Assembly: GCA_034509735.1 (NCBI GenBank)
Contig: JACGWO010000006.1
Span: 6,029,001-6,093,000, forward strand
DNA from: Sesamum alatum
Taxonomy: Eukaryota > Streptophyta > Magnoliopsida > Lamiales > Pedaliaceae
Direction: 5' to 3'
DNA length: 64,000 bases
Shown: positions 1-11,920 of the stretch, in pieces
Position numbering within the stretch: the stretch's first letter is position 1
Layout of the letters: each line of letters opens with the position of its first letter
Notes under the pieces: model-generated
The model's database searches: none
Told to the model about the DNA's origin: nothing
Seen by the model: only the letters and a program-made list of their open reading frames with translations
Translations under genes and position numbers: made by a program

Positions 1-549
1 TGTAAATGTAATTATCCCCTTTTTTTCATTATTAGCCGTTGTGGCACGACATCTATGCATGTATATAATAAATAATTTTTCACATTTAAAAAATATATTA
101 TAAATAAGATAAACTATATAAATAAACACATCACATTTCACAAAAAAAAAAAACTTAAGGATGCTATTGACACAGTAAAAGAATTGGTTCAGTAGCCTCT
201 CACAAACTGCCGCGCAAACTCGAACGAAGTTTTTCAAATTCGATGGTAACTCAAACAAGCTTGAATAGTAATGCGGTCAGCTCGATTCGACTTAACGTAG
301 GCACGCTTTTGCATTGTCATTCTTTAGGCTCATTGTTTGTTAGTGAATTTAACGTTTTCAAACATATTGTATCTTTAGTTTTGGTGATTCAATCATGCAA
401 CCCGAACTTGAAAATTTATCCAAACTAAACGAATAAATCCAAACAAAACGAATAAATTCAAATTTCACTTGTTAAGTTAACGAATCAAGTTCAGACGCAT
501 CATCAATTTCAAAATTGAATATTGAATAGTTTGATTATTTTTTGCAACA
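1..549. other. AT-rich intergenic DNA with an old repeat fragment
   Basis: No gene is visible. Bases about 200-500 contain AT-rich text with phrases such as cattctttaggctcattg that recur, diverged, near 19425-19500, so this is probably an old copy of a dispersed repeat. The short ORF at 243-428 has no domain and sits inside this repeat. Confidence 0.4.
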
Positions 550-970
550 TAAAATCACCACCACCTCTACCAATCAAACTCTGACTCCAGCAGATGCTGA
601 TGCAAGGACCACACCCCCAAGTTCTCATCTACCCGCCCCACTCTGAGACAATATGCCAAGGTAAGTTCGTCATCTCCCATGTTCACCTTGCAAAATCACA
701 ACGGGCACGCGCACCCTACATGTTTGTAAAAATGCCCTGAGACAAATTTTGGTGAGTACAATTGGTGAGCCCCCAAAGACGATTGAGGGCTTCCAAAAAT
801 TGACGGGCGAGACCACCTAAAGTAGGGCAGAACTCGCTCGCCGTTAATAAGTGTGTGTTCGAATCGTGGGTGTCGGCACGGCCCGCCGTCTCTATACGAT
901 CATTAGCGAGTCGCCTTAGCACCCCCGACAGGACGGGTTGAGCCTTTCATTTGCGCACAAGCGCTTCTTT

Positions 971-1019
971 CTATAATAGCGCTCTCTCTTCTCAATCTTC
1001 ACTTTTGTCGATGTGGGAC
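971..1019 (-). promoter_or_regulatory. snRNA-type promoter pair (USE plus TATA), candidate
   Basis: Read on the - strand, GTCCCACATCG at 1019-1009 matches the plant snRNA upstream sequence element (RTCCCACATCG). It is followed 30 bp later by TATTATAG at 978-971. Centre-to-centre spacing is about 40 bp, or four helical turns, which in plants suits a Pol II rather than a Pol III snRNA promoter. The DNA downstream on this strand (about 945 to 800) is much more GC-rich than its surroundings and has complementary blocks. I could not match it to U1-U6, U3, 7SL or MRP from memory. The same USE-like word also occurs in some plant repeats, so this may be a repeat end. Confidence 0.3.
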
Positions 1020-1114
1020 TTGCAATTAACACTACTATATTAATTCAGTCAATTAATTCAGTCAAGTAGAAGCTAAGGGATGTAGATTGTTTTATGCAAT
1101 TTTTATTTTTTAAA

Positions 1115-1310
1115 ATGATAAGTATGTGATTATATAAATATTTTGATATTAACTTAATACATCAATATTTTATAAATGCGTCCAAAAATAATTAAATAAA
1201 TTATAATAAAGTCCCATGAAATGAGATAAATACCCACGCGATGGGTGGGACTAGAACTCATGTGCTCGAAGTCATTTATGGGATTTCAATTTTAAAAAAC
1301 TTAAACTTTA
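1115..1310 (-). repeat. tRNA-derived SINE, family 2 (old copy)
   Basis: On the - strand this carries a tRNA-like B box (GAGTTCTAGTCCC). A body with ATCTCATTTCATGGGA and an AT-rich tail follows. Related copies sit near 6765-6960, 10310-10445, 10810-11000 and 22090-22300. No clean target duplication was found here. Confidence 0.5.
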
Positions 1311-1425
1311 TGAGATGGGCGGACTGCTGAGCTCAAAATGTGTAGGGGTTGGAAACTTATATTTGGGTTTATCTTTTGTAAGTTTTTAAGATACTGATTT
1401 CTAGGAAAATTAATGTTATTATTTA

Positions 1426-1958
1426 GGGATAATTACATCATATCTCCTAATGTTTGATGTAATTAGATGTACACTCCCTATAATTTGAAAATTACATATA
1501 GTACCCCTGGAATTTTTGTTTTTGTCTAACAAATAGATCCCTCAATTAATCAAATCTCACGGAATTTGTTGATATTAACAAAAAAAACTGAATAAAAATT
1601 GATATCTACTCTCGATTGACTTATTATTAACTTATTGTAGGTCAAACAAATCTTTTCTGACTAAACTATCCTTATAATAACAAAAATACACCACTTCGCA
1701 TACATTAACGTGTGAAGATGTATAAAGGTAGTTTGATTATAACAAGATTTGTTTAACCTACAATAAGTCAACCGATAATAAATATTGATTTTCATTTATT
1801 TTTTCGCTAATAGTGATAAATTCGGTAAATTTTGACTAACAGATTGACCGATTTGTTAGATAGAAGCAAAATTCAGGGGTACTAGATTCAATTTTTCAAA
1901 ATACGGGAAGTTTACGTATAATTATACCAAATATGAGGGGAGGGGGTGTAATTGTCCC
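1426..1958. mobile_element. MULE-type inverted-repeat MITE (533 bp)
   Basis: It begins GGGATAATTACATC and ends TGTAATTGTCCC. It is flanked by 9-bp target duplications with one mismatch (tattattta 1417-1425, tattgttta 1959-1967). The interior is itself an inverted repeat: the stretch around AACAAATCTTTTC returns as its complement about 100 bp later, so the whole element can fold back. The element at 30176-30640 and fragments at 8050-8300, 15140-15680 and 27897-28080 belong to the same subfamily. A 9-bp duplication points to the Mutator superfamily. No coding capacity. Confidence 0.75.
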
Positions 1959-1967
1959 TATTGTTTA

Positions 1968-2912
1968 TATAATTGGGTTCAATATATATCTATTATTTCC
2001 ATGTTGTAGAGTAACTATTTTTTTGTAAACAAAACTTGGCTAGACTAAAATGGCTTTGTTTATATTTATTTCTCTTATGAAATAATCATCTTATTACTAA
2101 TTAATTATATTAAAAATATTCTATTCATGTATATCTAATATTATTTTTTTATCAGTTTTAATAAGTAATTCATTTTATTTTTCTTTTATTTAATTTAATT
2201 AATTAAATTTTAAATTATACAAATACATTGAATGTGCTTCAACTACCAGTATAAATAATTGTGATTGTGCGACATTAAATCTTAATACTATCTATAATTT
2301 ACACTTAATATTTTTCGAATTAAAATATCTCAATAACTTAGTGTGAAGTGGCACTTAAAAATCTCAGCTCTGTGGATTTTTCCCATAACTTTTTTAGAAA
2401 TATTTTTCGATCAGATATGCAATTAATTGCTTGTGCGAATTCTTTCAAAAATACATTTTCATTTTCATCTAACATCTTTTACGTATCATATCAAATATTA
2501 TAATTATATTTTTATCTTATATTCAATCACACGCCTTAAAAAAGAAGGATAATTCGATCTCAATTAAACTCAATCCATCTCAATTTCACTTAGAGCCTGC
2601 TTGGAAAGTAGGATTTGGGCCTTATGGAATTCAAATCGACAATCTAAATCGATTTGAGTCGTTAGGAATCATATATTAAATCAATGGATTTAAAATTCTC
2701 CATTGGGGTCTATTAAAATTTAAGCCCATTTATAAGGGAATTTTTTATTTTATTTTTTTTTTTGAAAGAGAATTTAGAAGGGATTTGGAATCCACTAAAA
2801 AAATATAGTTATTCTAAGTCATTTGACTCATTTATCCTTTGTCTTGCTTTAACAATCATGTTTTTTTTCCCTAAATTTAATTATTTGTGTTCTGTAGGAT
2901 ATTATAATACAA

Positions 2913-2973
<61 letters not shown>

Positions 2974-3433
2974 GTTATCATTAATTTATATTACGTTTTT
3001 GTATATAAATTATTTTAATAAGAATTAACGGTAACGACACACTCGATGTGTGTAAAAATATTTAACAATTATAATAATTAATTAATTTTAATTATTGGTT
3101 ATCAGTTATATGATAGTGGTTTTAAAACATAAAAATATGTTAAAAGTTGGGGATTGTTCAAGTTTGGGGATATTTTAGTAAATTCATTAAAAATATTAAA
3201 ATTACTATAATGATCAAATTTTCGTTGAAGGGATTGAATGAATTAAAAAAGGGTAAATTGGATATTCAAAAATTCGTATGACAACATAGTTATATTTTGT
3301 AATAGTATCGATAGATAATAAAATTTATATTTTGTATTGTTATTAGTTATTGTGGAATAAAAAGGTAAAGATAAGATTGGAGTTTTAAAATGCTTTAGAG
3401 TCATTAACCAAATAGTGAATTTGAAATTCGTAA
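1968..3433. other. AT-rich intergenic DNA
   Basis: No gene seen. From about 2592 the text (gagcctgcttggaaagtagg) looks like the edge of another unclassified MITE. The stretch holds the TTA/ATT microsatellite listed separately. Confidence 0.4.
2914..2973. repeat. (ATT)n / (TTA)n microsatellite
   Basis: About 60 bp of near-perfect ATT repeats. An 88-residue ORF with a poly-leucine run (2762-3028) is produced only by this microsatellite and is not a gene. Confidence 0.95.
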
Positions 3434-3449
3434 CACAAATTCCTTTTAG

Positions 3450-3716
3450 TTTTTTTTTTTTTTTTAATAATTGGAAGCGATGAATTTTTATACTTAGAGT
3501 GAAGAGATTATAAATAGTCTCGTCGAATATTAACATCAAACAAAGGTAATTACAACAATCAAATCAACAATATCACATAACTAACACCTAACTATTACAG
3601 TTACAAATAATACCTACTATACAGTAATTACAACATCATTCAACGTCGGGAGTTCGAATTCATGATCTCTAAAATTATGGGGCCTCAACATCGCCAACTG
3701 AATTAGGCCTCATCGG
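3450..3716 (-). mobile_element. tRNA-derived SINE, family 1 (minus copy)
   Basis: The poly-T at 3450-3466 is the complement of a poly-A tail. On the - strand the head carries tRNA-like A and B boxes, with a degenerate gaattcgaac-type B box and 'TTCAGTTGGCGATGTTGAGG'. It is flanked by 16-bp target duplications with two mismatches (cacaaattccttttag 3434-3449, cacaaattcctcgtag 3717-3732), as expected for LINE-mediated retroposition. It is the same family as 4180-4438, in opposite orientation. Confidence 0.8.
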
Positions 3717-3732
3717 CACAAATTCCTCGTAG

Positions 3733-4158
3733 TTCCAAATTCAAATCCGTCGTTCCAAACGTAACTTCTTGAGATAAGACAGAGAACACAAGCAATCACA
3801 AGTTGTGTCCTTATTTGGGTTTCTGGGCCGAGATACTTTGGGCTGAGGTGTCAGCCCAATTTGTTCTTTAGATTTGCTGATAGACCAAGCCCAAAACAAA
3901 GGCCCACACTAATGAACATATGTATTTTCATTTATAGCTAATGGTTGCAATTTTTTTTTTATAGTAATTAATAATGAATTTAAATGTCTCTCAAATAAAT
4001 AATAATAATATTAATAATAATTAAGGATGTTGATTTTTATTATTTTCTTATAATTAAAAATCTAATTTGGAATAATTCACAGTTCAAAAACTTTCATTTG
4101 GATTATATTCACTTGTTAAAAACGGGTCACTCATTTTTTTCCGGATCTACAATGAATA
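3733..4158. other. Intergenic, nothing recognised
   Basis: The first 170 bp are of moderate GC; the rest is AT-rich with (AAT) tracts. No gene, RNA or repeat boundary was recognised. Confidence 0.4.
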
Positions 4159-4179
4159 AATAAATAAATTAACATGGTG

Positions 4180-4438
4180 TCAAGGAGGCCTAACTTAGTT
4201 GGCGAAGTTGAGGCTCCGTGATCTTAAAAGTCATGGGTTCGAACCCCTGCGTGAGTTGATGTTATTTCTACTGTATAGTAGGTATGATTTGCTGCTGTAA
4301 TAACTAGATGTTAGTTTATGTGATATTATTGATTTGATTATTTGTAATTGTCCATATCCGATATTGATAGCCAACAGAACTAAATGTAATCACTTTACTT
4401 TCGATTAATAAAATTCATCGCTTCCAATTCAAAAAAAT
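4180..4438 (+). mobile_element. tRNA-derived SINE, family 1 (plus copy)
   Basis: The A box is TTAGTTGGCGAAG and the B box GGGTTCGAACCCC, about 40 bp apart as in tRNA-derived SINEs. An unrelated body ends ATTCATCGCTTCCAATTC plus an A/ATAA tail. About 20-bp target duplications flank it (ending ttaacatggtg at 4179 and ttacatggtg at 4459). The body ends match the minus copies at 3450-3716 and 23153-23414. Confidence 0.85.
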
Positions 4439-5016
4439 AAATAAATAAATTACATGGTGCAATATATTTTGCATGTTTAGCTATTGTTGATTTATATTTT
4501 TTTTTTTTCGACTTGGTCAATAATTAGGTGCCGACATAATCTTTTATTTAATAATAATTATAATAGTTTATATGTAGAAGTATAATATGAAAACTTATTA
4601 AAATAATTATATATGGTGAAAAATATTAGGCAAAATTTAATATTAATTAAGAGCAAGAGATTGAGTTGTCTGAGAAAATATCTGATAGCCAACTCATATT
4701 CCTTAGCATATGCTGCAAATAATCTTCTGACAAACCCTCTTCTCAAAAACTGTATTTTTAGGTACCAAAATCTGACTAATGATTCCACACATGGGGGAAA
4801 ACTATTTAATTTGATGAAATATTTATCTTAATATGTAAATTTTTAAGGAATTAATTATAATTTATATCATAATCTTAATCAATATACTAACTATTAAAAT
4901 TAAGTATATTAATAACTAATCAACAACTACTATTAAAGTATAACAACACTTCAGCGGAAGAAATATGAATTTTTTCGTTATGATTAAATGCTACATTTAA
5001 AAAGCACAAAATCACC

Positions 5017-5467
5017 AATGATCTCTTGGCCTAGTGGTTAAGGTTGAGGCTAAGGCCATGGGAGATCATGGGTTTGAATCTCACCAATGCGTGGTATGAT
5101 AGTTTACTGTATAGTAGGATTATTTGTATACTGTCAATTCTTTTTAGTTAGAAAATAATTTGGTGATGATTTAATGTGCAAAATACTATATTATATTGTG
5201 AATAATTCAAGGCATGAGGGGCTATTTTGTCCAACTAGGGGGTAAGTGTTACATTTGCTAGTTTGGGGAGGGGGGGGGGGGTAAATGTTACATCACAAAT
5301 AGTTCAGGGGGGCAAACTGTATTTAATCCTTTAATTTATGTGATATTGTATTATTGATCAATGTATGGTTGTTGTACGTCTCTATTAGAGATTGATAGCC
5401 GACATGACTGAGTGTAATCGATTTAGTTCAATTAATAATATTCATCACTTTTACTTTAAAGAAAAAA
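5017..5467 (+). mobile_element. tRNA-derived SINE, family 1, with a nested MITE fragment
   Basis: The head has an A box (TAGTGGTTAAGG) and a B box (GGTTTGAATCTC). The tail is ATTCATCACTTTTACTTTAAAG plus A-rich DNA. Flanks cacaaaatcacc (5005-5016) and cataaaatcgct (5468-5479) are probable target duplications. The body is interrupted at about 5215-5335 by DNA ending gttcaggggggcaaactg-tatttaatcct, which resembles the right terminus of the MULE element at 17866-18771, so a truncated MITE is nested in the SINE. A G12-type homopolymer lies at 5270-5281. Confidence 0.65.
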
Positions 5468-5639
5468 CATAAAATCGCTAGGAATACTAATTAACCATGA
5501 ATACGCAATGCTATTAACCATTATTTTTGCAAACGGCGCCAACATATTAGGTACCGCTAAAATCTACGCAAGTATTTTGGCCATTGGTGAAATCAAGTTG
5601 AACATATAACGTGGTCAAAATTTAAGTTTTCACATTAAT

Positions 5640-5785
5640 TTTATTCGATCGTAATAGATAGTATTAATTTCTCATAAATTTTAAACGATAGTGCTTACAC
5701 ATTGATGAGACTAAAACCATGACTTAATAATTATAGAACCTCAACTTCAACCTCAAACTAAATTAGATTTCATTGACAATTAAAT
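5640..5785 (-). repeat. Degenerate SINE fragment
   Basis: On the - strand this resembles the head of SINE family 1 (GAGGTTCTATAATTATTAAGTCATGG). The boxes are eroded and no target duplication was found. Confidence 0.35.
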
Positions 5786-6036
5786 ATATTTATTTTAATA
5801 ATAAAGAAATATGCAGAAGGAAAATGCTTTAGTTATTATATATATATATAATACATTTAGTCAGTTCGGACCTTAATTTCATGTGTATATATGAGTTGCA
5901 TGGGTATTAATTTATTTTAGTAATAACGTTGACAGTTCTTGACGATTTAGTTAATTAATTAATTTTCAAATCTTGAAAAATCCTGTATTATATTATTTTT
6001 TGACATTTGAATTTTGGCCAATACAATTTATTAATA

Positions 6037-6462
6037 GGATGAATTACAATGACATTTCATGAATTTTAATATAATTATAGATACCCCATCACTTTTTGAA
6101 AAATTACTAGTATCCCCTTGAGGTTTGTAATTTTTAACCAAAAATTTGAAATTGCCTATTTTACCCTTGATTTTTCTTTTAAATTGTAGAGAAATAAATC
6201 GAGGCAAATTACATTATTGTTCATCTGTGTAGAAAATGTAAGAAACATCTCCTTGCAGCTCTTAGTCCAAAAAAAACCAGAAAACTAAAAATTAATTCAA
6301 TTTGCATAAGGATATTTTGGTCAGTTCATCCATAAAAAATGGATGAAAAAATGAATTATTTGTTAGACAATTACAAATATTCGAAAAGTATTTATAATTT
6401 TTAAAAAATAATAAATATTTATAATTATACAAAATCTCAGAATAGGTCATTATAATTCAACC
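6037..6462. mobile_element. MULE-type MITE (426 bp)
   Basis: Termini are GGATGAATTACAATGACAT and its near complement ending TCATTATAATTCAACC. It is flanked by perfect 9-bp duplications ttattaata (6028-6036 and 6463-6471). Sister of 53149-53532. Non-coding. Confidence 0.85.
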
Positions 6463-6764
6463 TTATTAATAAATATACCTGTCTTACAGCACTATCTTGT
6501 AGAAATATATACTGATAATTTATTATGAGACTGAAGAATATCTCATCCATTTATGTACTTGTCAGAAAGCACAATGTTTATATTGTGTACTTTTTGAAAA
6601 AAAAAAATTAAGAGAAAAATAATGAATGGGACCAATGTTTTAAAATTTGAAGATCTCTCTATGATATAAAGAATATGAAGTTACATTAAAATTTTCTTAT
6701 GCTAAAATAATAAAATAATTCATAATATTTCACTCCCATATATGATTATGGATGCATGCGATCA

Positions 6765-6960
6765 TTGATGTTTTAATTTAGTGGTTAAGACTGAGGTCTC
6801 ATGAACAAATTTGAAGTTATGAGTTCGAGTCCCACCAAATGTATAAGGAGATGTCTCGTTTTGTTTATTATAATTTATTTACTAGGTTTTTATTATATTG
6901 ATATATTGATCAAAATAACGTATTGATGTATTATATAATACCCGCTTCTATAATATATAT
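6765..6960 (+). repeat. tRNA-derived SINE, family 2
   Basis: The A box is TTTAGTGGTTAAG and the B box GAGTTCGAGTCCC. The body has GTCTCGTTTTGTTTATTATA and a tail rich in attgatgtattata. It matches the family 2 copies found on the - strand elsewhere in the window. Confidence 0.6.
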
Positions 6961-7182
6961 ATATATATATATTTATTTATTTATATGTATGGGATGTGGT
7001 CCTTGATCATTAATTGGATTTAAATGTTATGTATTCACTGGATTTTCCATTTTACACGTAGTCCATTATGAAGATATCTAATTTTGGGTTATTAATTATT
7101 CTGTTAATTTCTCCATGTCATATATGCTTATAAAAAAAAGTTATTTTTAAATTAGTAATTGAAATACAATACTTTTTTTGGA

Positions 7183-7680
7183 GGGTTAATTACACTTAGA
7201 CCTCCTTAAAAAATGTAAAATTATATTTTCGCCCAAAGAAATTCTAAAATTACACCTACACCCCCTCTAAAAATTCACCGTTTACAGCTGACCCTCTTTT
7301 GTTCGGGTTTGGATGAAAATATTGTCGTAAGCAAAAAAATTACATAAATGTTTACTTTTATCCCACATTTAACATTCCCATGTAATAATTTTGTACTTAT
7401 AACGAAAAAACTGTAATGATATTAACCTCATTCCAAATATATGTATTACATTTGTAAGTACAAAAATATATATGGAAATATTTAATGAGTCGTAAAATCA
7501 AAATTTATGCAATCCTTTTTTTTTTTTTTTTTTGCTGAAATTAACATTTTTTCGTCGGAACTCGAAAGGAGGTCAGATGTAAACGGAGAATTTTCGAAAG
7601 AAATGCAAGTATAATCTCAAAACTTTGTTGGAAAAAGTATAATTTTTTATTTTTAGAGGATGTCTAATTGTAATTAACCC
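7183..7680. mobile_element. MULE-type MITE (498 bp), 'GGGTTAATTACACTT' subtype
   Basis: It starts GGGTTAATTACACTTAGAC and ends with the near complement GTCTAATTGTAATTAACCC. The flanking 9-mers agree at only about six positions, so this copy is old. It matches 30757-31249 along most of its length, including inner phrases on fewer-than-nine-fold mutated 'tttgtacttataa' DNA. Non-coding. Confidence 0.7.
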
Positions 7681-8049
7681 TTTCTTTTATTAGGAACGTT
7701 GTATTACATAAGACAATACATCATCAAATCCATCAACAAATTCATAACAAAGAAAGCATACAAGACAATAAACTACAAACTAATGTATAAATACATAAAC
7801 ACTCACGTACGTGGAACTCAAATTCGAGATATATATTCTGTCAAATAAAGAGTTTGGGGCCTCAGCTTTACCCTGAAAATTCTTTTTTCTTTTTCAATGA
7901 AAAATAAAGAAAGTAAATTAAGGTCTGATCTTTTCTGAAAATAATAATAAAAAACAATTTCAATTTTCTATTATTTTGTTTTTTACAATATAATATTTAG
8001 TTAATTACATTTTCCCAGCAATGAATAATCTTGCTGCAATAGAGTAGGC

Positions 8050-8300
8050 TTCAAGATTGCGCGTGATAAAATAGCATAATTAAGAAAAGATTTGTTTGAT
8101 TTACAATAAATTAATAACATATGAATTTTCACTCAACTTTTTTGTTAATGTCAATAAATTCGATGAATTTTGTGATTAATGAATGGTTCTATTTATTAGA
8201 CAGAAACAAAATTAGAGGTACTAATTATAATTTTCAAAACAGAGTTTATGTGTATATTACACTAAATTTTAATGGAGGACTGTATATTCTCTCTTTTTTT
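8050..8300. repeat. Truncated MITE of the 1426-1958 subfamily
   Basis: Phrases such as GATTTGTTTGATTTACAATAA and TTCGATGAATTTTGTGATTAA match the right half of the 1426-1958 element. The left end is missing. Confidence 0.45.
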
Positions 8301-8934
8301 TAAAAAAAAAAATTGCACATGACTCTATTCATTTAATAATAAAAGCAAGAATTAGGCTTCTTCTGTCCATATCATATCCATTCTCTTATACAGTCCTAGT
8401 TACGTTAAAAATTATTTAATTTTTCTATACTTGAAATATTGAGTAGATATAATTTATGTTCCTAATATTATTAAAATAAATTTTAGATAAATAAATCAAA
8501 TCATTGAGTACTCATTAAATAGAACTTTCGACTCAATTTATTTACATCACAACTTGAATGTTCAACTTTTCAATCGAAATAGTATATATACATTATCACT
8601 GGAAATTATCTAAAATTCGTGGTAAATAACTATTATTAATCATAATTTTAAAAAAAATAATAAAAAATTTAGCTTATCCATCACAACAAATATTTGTCAA
8701 GGATTTTACCCATGATAAATGTTTTAGTCACTCTCGTAATAACCATAGTCAACAAACATTGCATGATCGTGGTCAATAACTATTTATTGCGGCTATGTAT
8801 TTTTCACCATGGCAATGAATCTAAGGTTAAATGTGATATTTCTTGTAGTGCACTCCAAATAATTAAGGTTAATTAAACGCAATGGACCACGTCCCATTAT
8901 GTGAAAACATATATTATCTGTATTCTTATGTATA

Positions 8935-9033
8935 TAAAAAATTTCATTTTACTCACAAAAAACGGTTACTTACACCATAACACCAATTTTTCATATTACC
9001 AAAAATATTCCTTATATATTTTTTAGATACTAA
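8935..9033 (+). repeat. Partial Helitron copy
   Basis: Carries 'ACTCACAAAAAACGGTTAC' and the downstream text of the Helitron at 9034-9271, but no 5' TC terminus. It abuts the complete copy. Confidence 0.5.
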
Positions 9034-9271
9034 TCTATACTAATATAAAAAGAAGATCCCGTTTTTACTCACAAATTGCGGTTACTTACACTGCGACACT
9101 AATTTTTTGTTATGTCAATAATACACTTAAGTTGATTTCTTTTCTTTCTTTCTTTTTTTTTCGAAATATAATGTATTGGTTTATATATATTTTTTATTTA
9201 TAATAATATATTTTAAAATATAAAATATTATTTATTATATGCATACAAGAACGACGTGTTGCGTCGGCTAA
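9034..9271 (+). mobile_element. Small non-autonomous Helitron (238 bp)
   Basis: The 5' end is TCTATACTAATATAAAAAG. The 3' end is CTAA, preceded by a hairpin CGACG-TGTTG-CGTCG. It sits between a host A (9033) and T (9272), the A^T target typical of Helitrons, and there is no target duplication. No Rep/Hel coding sequence. Confidence 0.7.
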
Positions 9272-9580
9272 TATAAAAATAATAAAGAAAAACTCTACAC
9301 ACACAACTACGACAGTTACATACACTGATGCACCAATTTTTACATATAACAATACCCTTAATTAATTACAATTTTTTTTTAACAAAAGTGATTTCACATA
9401 ATTTTAACACCACTATTTCAATTTGTTGTGTCTATAATACTTTAAGTTGGTTTTCTTTTGTTTCTTCTTTTTTTTTTTCAAATATGATTCGTTGATTCAT
9501 ATATTTTATGCATATTTTTAAAATATAAAAAAATATTTATTATATACATGTCGGGACAACGTGCCACGATGATTAACATA
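9272..9580 (+). repeat. Diverged second Helitron copy, in tandem
   Basis: It continues with ATATAAAAATAATAAAG and the same interior (ACTACGACAGTTACATACAC) as the Helitron just before it. The 5' TC terminus is missing. It ends near ACAACGTGCCACGATGATTAA, a decayed form of the 3' hairpin. Confidence 0.45.
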
Positions 9581-11169
9581 ATATGTAAAAAGTCCCTACT
9601 AGATAAAAAAAAAAAATGCAACTTGGCCCCTCGACGAGAGACACTGAATTTAATTTTAAAAGTTTAGAGGGCTGCTTTAACGTTGCTTTTTTTTTTTGTT
9701 AGAGAAATCTTTGACATATTAATATTTTTATTCAGGAAAAATTAAAATTAATGCTTAAAAAATATTATTAAATCCTATAGCTATGTATATGTGCTTTATT
9801 ACATATGACCTTGTAACGTCATGATAGTCTCCACAATGTTGTTGTTCAAAAATTAAATTAAATTAAATGTATTTGTTTCTTGTTTGGACCTATTTGTAAT
9901 GAGATTATTCCTCCATAATTAATTAATTTTATGTAATTAATCACTTTAAAGGATTAGTTGGAGACAGTGAATAGTTAAAAATAAATTATCAAGTTGATAT
10001 TAATTAACCCTAAAAGAAAATACTAGTTGCTATTCCTTACTATTTTTTTAACAAAAATACTATTATTTATTGTTACTTTTTTCTGAGCAAAGACAAAATT
10101 GTGCCTAATAAAGTAGCATAAGATGGAATGTTCAATGTGGGTAGCTGAACCTAGGACATTTTTGTTTTCAACCAAGTTGCAAATGACTTAATTTATTAAT
10201 TTGACAATAAAACTACAATTATAGTTAGGGGTAATTACACTCGTCTTATACCAGGTTTGGTGTAATTACACATAAATCTTTTATAGTCTGGAATATCAAA
10301 TTTAGTATTCATAAAGTTTGTCTATGTCGACAAATGAATTCATTAAATAAACTCACGTAAAATGAGACAAATACTTAAATATCTGTTGGAATTTGAACTT
10401 ATGACATCAACCTTGTCACCTCAGCCATAAGACCAAGACATCATTGGTACTTTATGTATAGATTTATCTTGTTTGCACTTGTTTGTAGCGAGTCGTCGGT
10501 GGTTTTGTTAGTCTTAAATATAGTTCAAAGAAATACTCGTGAATTTATCAAGTTGATATTAACAATATTATTTCTTTGGTGCCAAAAATGACCAAATAGA
10601 AATTATTTATTGAGGGTAGCTTCTATTTGTATTATTCTAGCAAATTAAGGTGGCTCAAACCTAGGACATTAATTCTTATAATATAAGCTACAATTAATTC
10701 ATTGTATAACTTTAATATATATTCAATTGTGGGTAGAGATAGTGAAATTGTATTCTTGCATCCAAAGTCGATTTTTTTTAAGCGGTGTAATTATATGATT
10801 ACGTTAATATTTTAATAAATGAAGCAATACGTCAGTTCAATCAATACATTAATATAACCAAAAATAATGAAATAAATTATAATAAATTCACATAAAATGA
10901 GATAAATTAATACACACATCCAGTGAAACTCGAACCCATGATCTCGAACTTGTTTAAGAGACCTCGACTTTAACTGCTAGGTTAAGGCATGTTAAAATCA
11001 ATTTTTTAAGAAGTTACTATTTTATATAAATAATTCATAGTTGTTGTCTTGTGAGTGTAAGCCTAGTCTTAAACAAATATTCATGAAAATAGGCAAGTTG
11101 AAGAAATTAATAATATTTTCCTGTTAAAAAGAAAATATCCAATGGAAATTATTTATTGCATTAGCTTAT
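9581..11169. other. Intergenic DNA with decayed repeats
   Basis: No gene seen. Contents: a one-sided MITE terminus at 10229 (GGGGTAATTACACTC) running into a SINE family 2 fragment at 10310-10445 (- strand), and a better family 2 SINE at 10810-11000 (- strand; A box CCTAGCAGTTAAAG, B box GGGTTCGAGTTTC). Confidence 0.45.
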
Positions 11170-11425
11170 GTAGGGCTGAAAAATAAATTAAATTATTCGA
11201 TATTCGATTGCAATCGATAGATAAAAGCTCTTTTAAACTCGATTTGTTAAGCTTAACAAACCAAACTTGAAAAAAAATTATTCGATAAACTTTCGAGCTC
11301 GACTCATGTTTGATCCAATTAAATTTCTTTTCAGCTCGATTAGATCGATAATCAAATAAAATTCAGGCACAACTTTTGAAGCTCGATAACAGTTCAAACA
11401 AGTTTGAACAATGATATGTTTGGCG
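11170..11425. repeat. Dispersed repeat (TAGGGCTGAAAAATAA type)
   Basis: Starts near TAGGGCTGAAAAATAA and continues with text on TTCGAGCTCGAC and AATCGAGTT-like words. The complement ends TTTTTCAGCCCTACA at about 19395, so 19060-19397 is a second copy in the opposite orientation. Class not certain; hAT-like by its TAGGG terminus. Confidence 0.45.
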
Positions 11426-11479
11426 CATATCGAATCTTTTACGACCCTCAATTTTGTATATAACATTATAGATTTATTA

Positions 11480-11877
11480 AAGGTTAAATGCAATTTGCAG
11501 CTTGTGTTAAGGAAAATGAGCAATTTAGCCCTATGTGAAAAATAAAACATCAATTTACCCCCCTTGTGTTATCAGAAATATAGTAAAATATCCCCTTGAC
11601 GCGTTTCGTAAAGAACACGGGCCTTTCTTTATTTTGTTTTATTTTTTAATTAAAAATTTTAAAATAATATTTATATCCTTATTTAGAAATCGTTGGATCT
11701 TGATCAATCTAAGATCCATATTTAATTAATAAATCAATGGTATGGATTTTATCTAATGGAAATCAACGGATTAAATTAAATAAAATAATAATTAAAATTA
11801 TATATTGTATATAATCAAATTTGAATATATATTTATATAATAACTATTTATATATATATTATATACGTGTATATATG

Positions 11878-11920
<43 letters not shown>

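Noticed and set aside
800..900. 5S rRNA or Cassandra-type TRIM
   Set aside because: The GC-rich block near the USE word does not match 5S rRNA in either orientation.
2762..3028. 88-residue ORF with poly-leucine
   Set aside because: Created by the ATT microsatellite; no domain or start context.
5017..5100. tRNA gene
   Set aside because: A and B boxes are present, but no acceptor stem pairs and the body continues as a SINE with a tail and target duplications.
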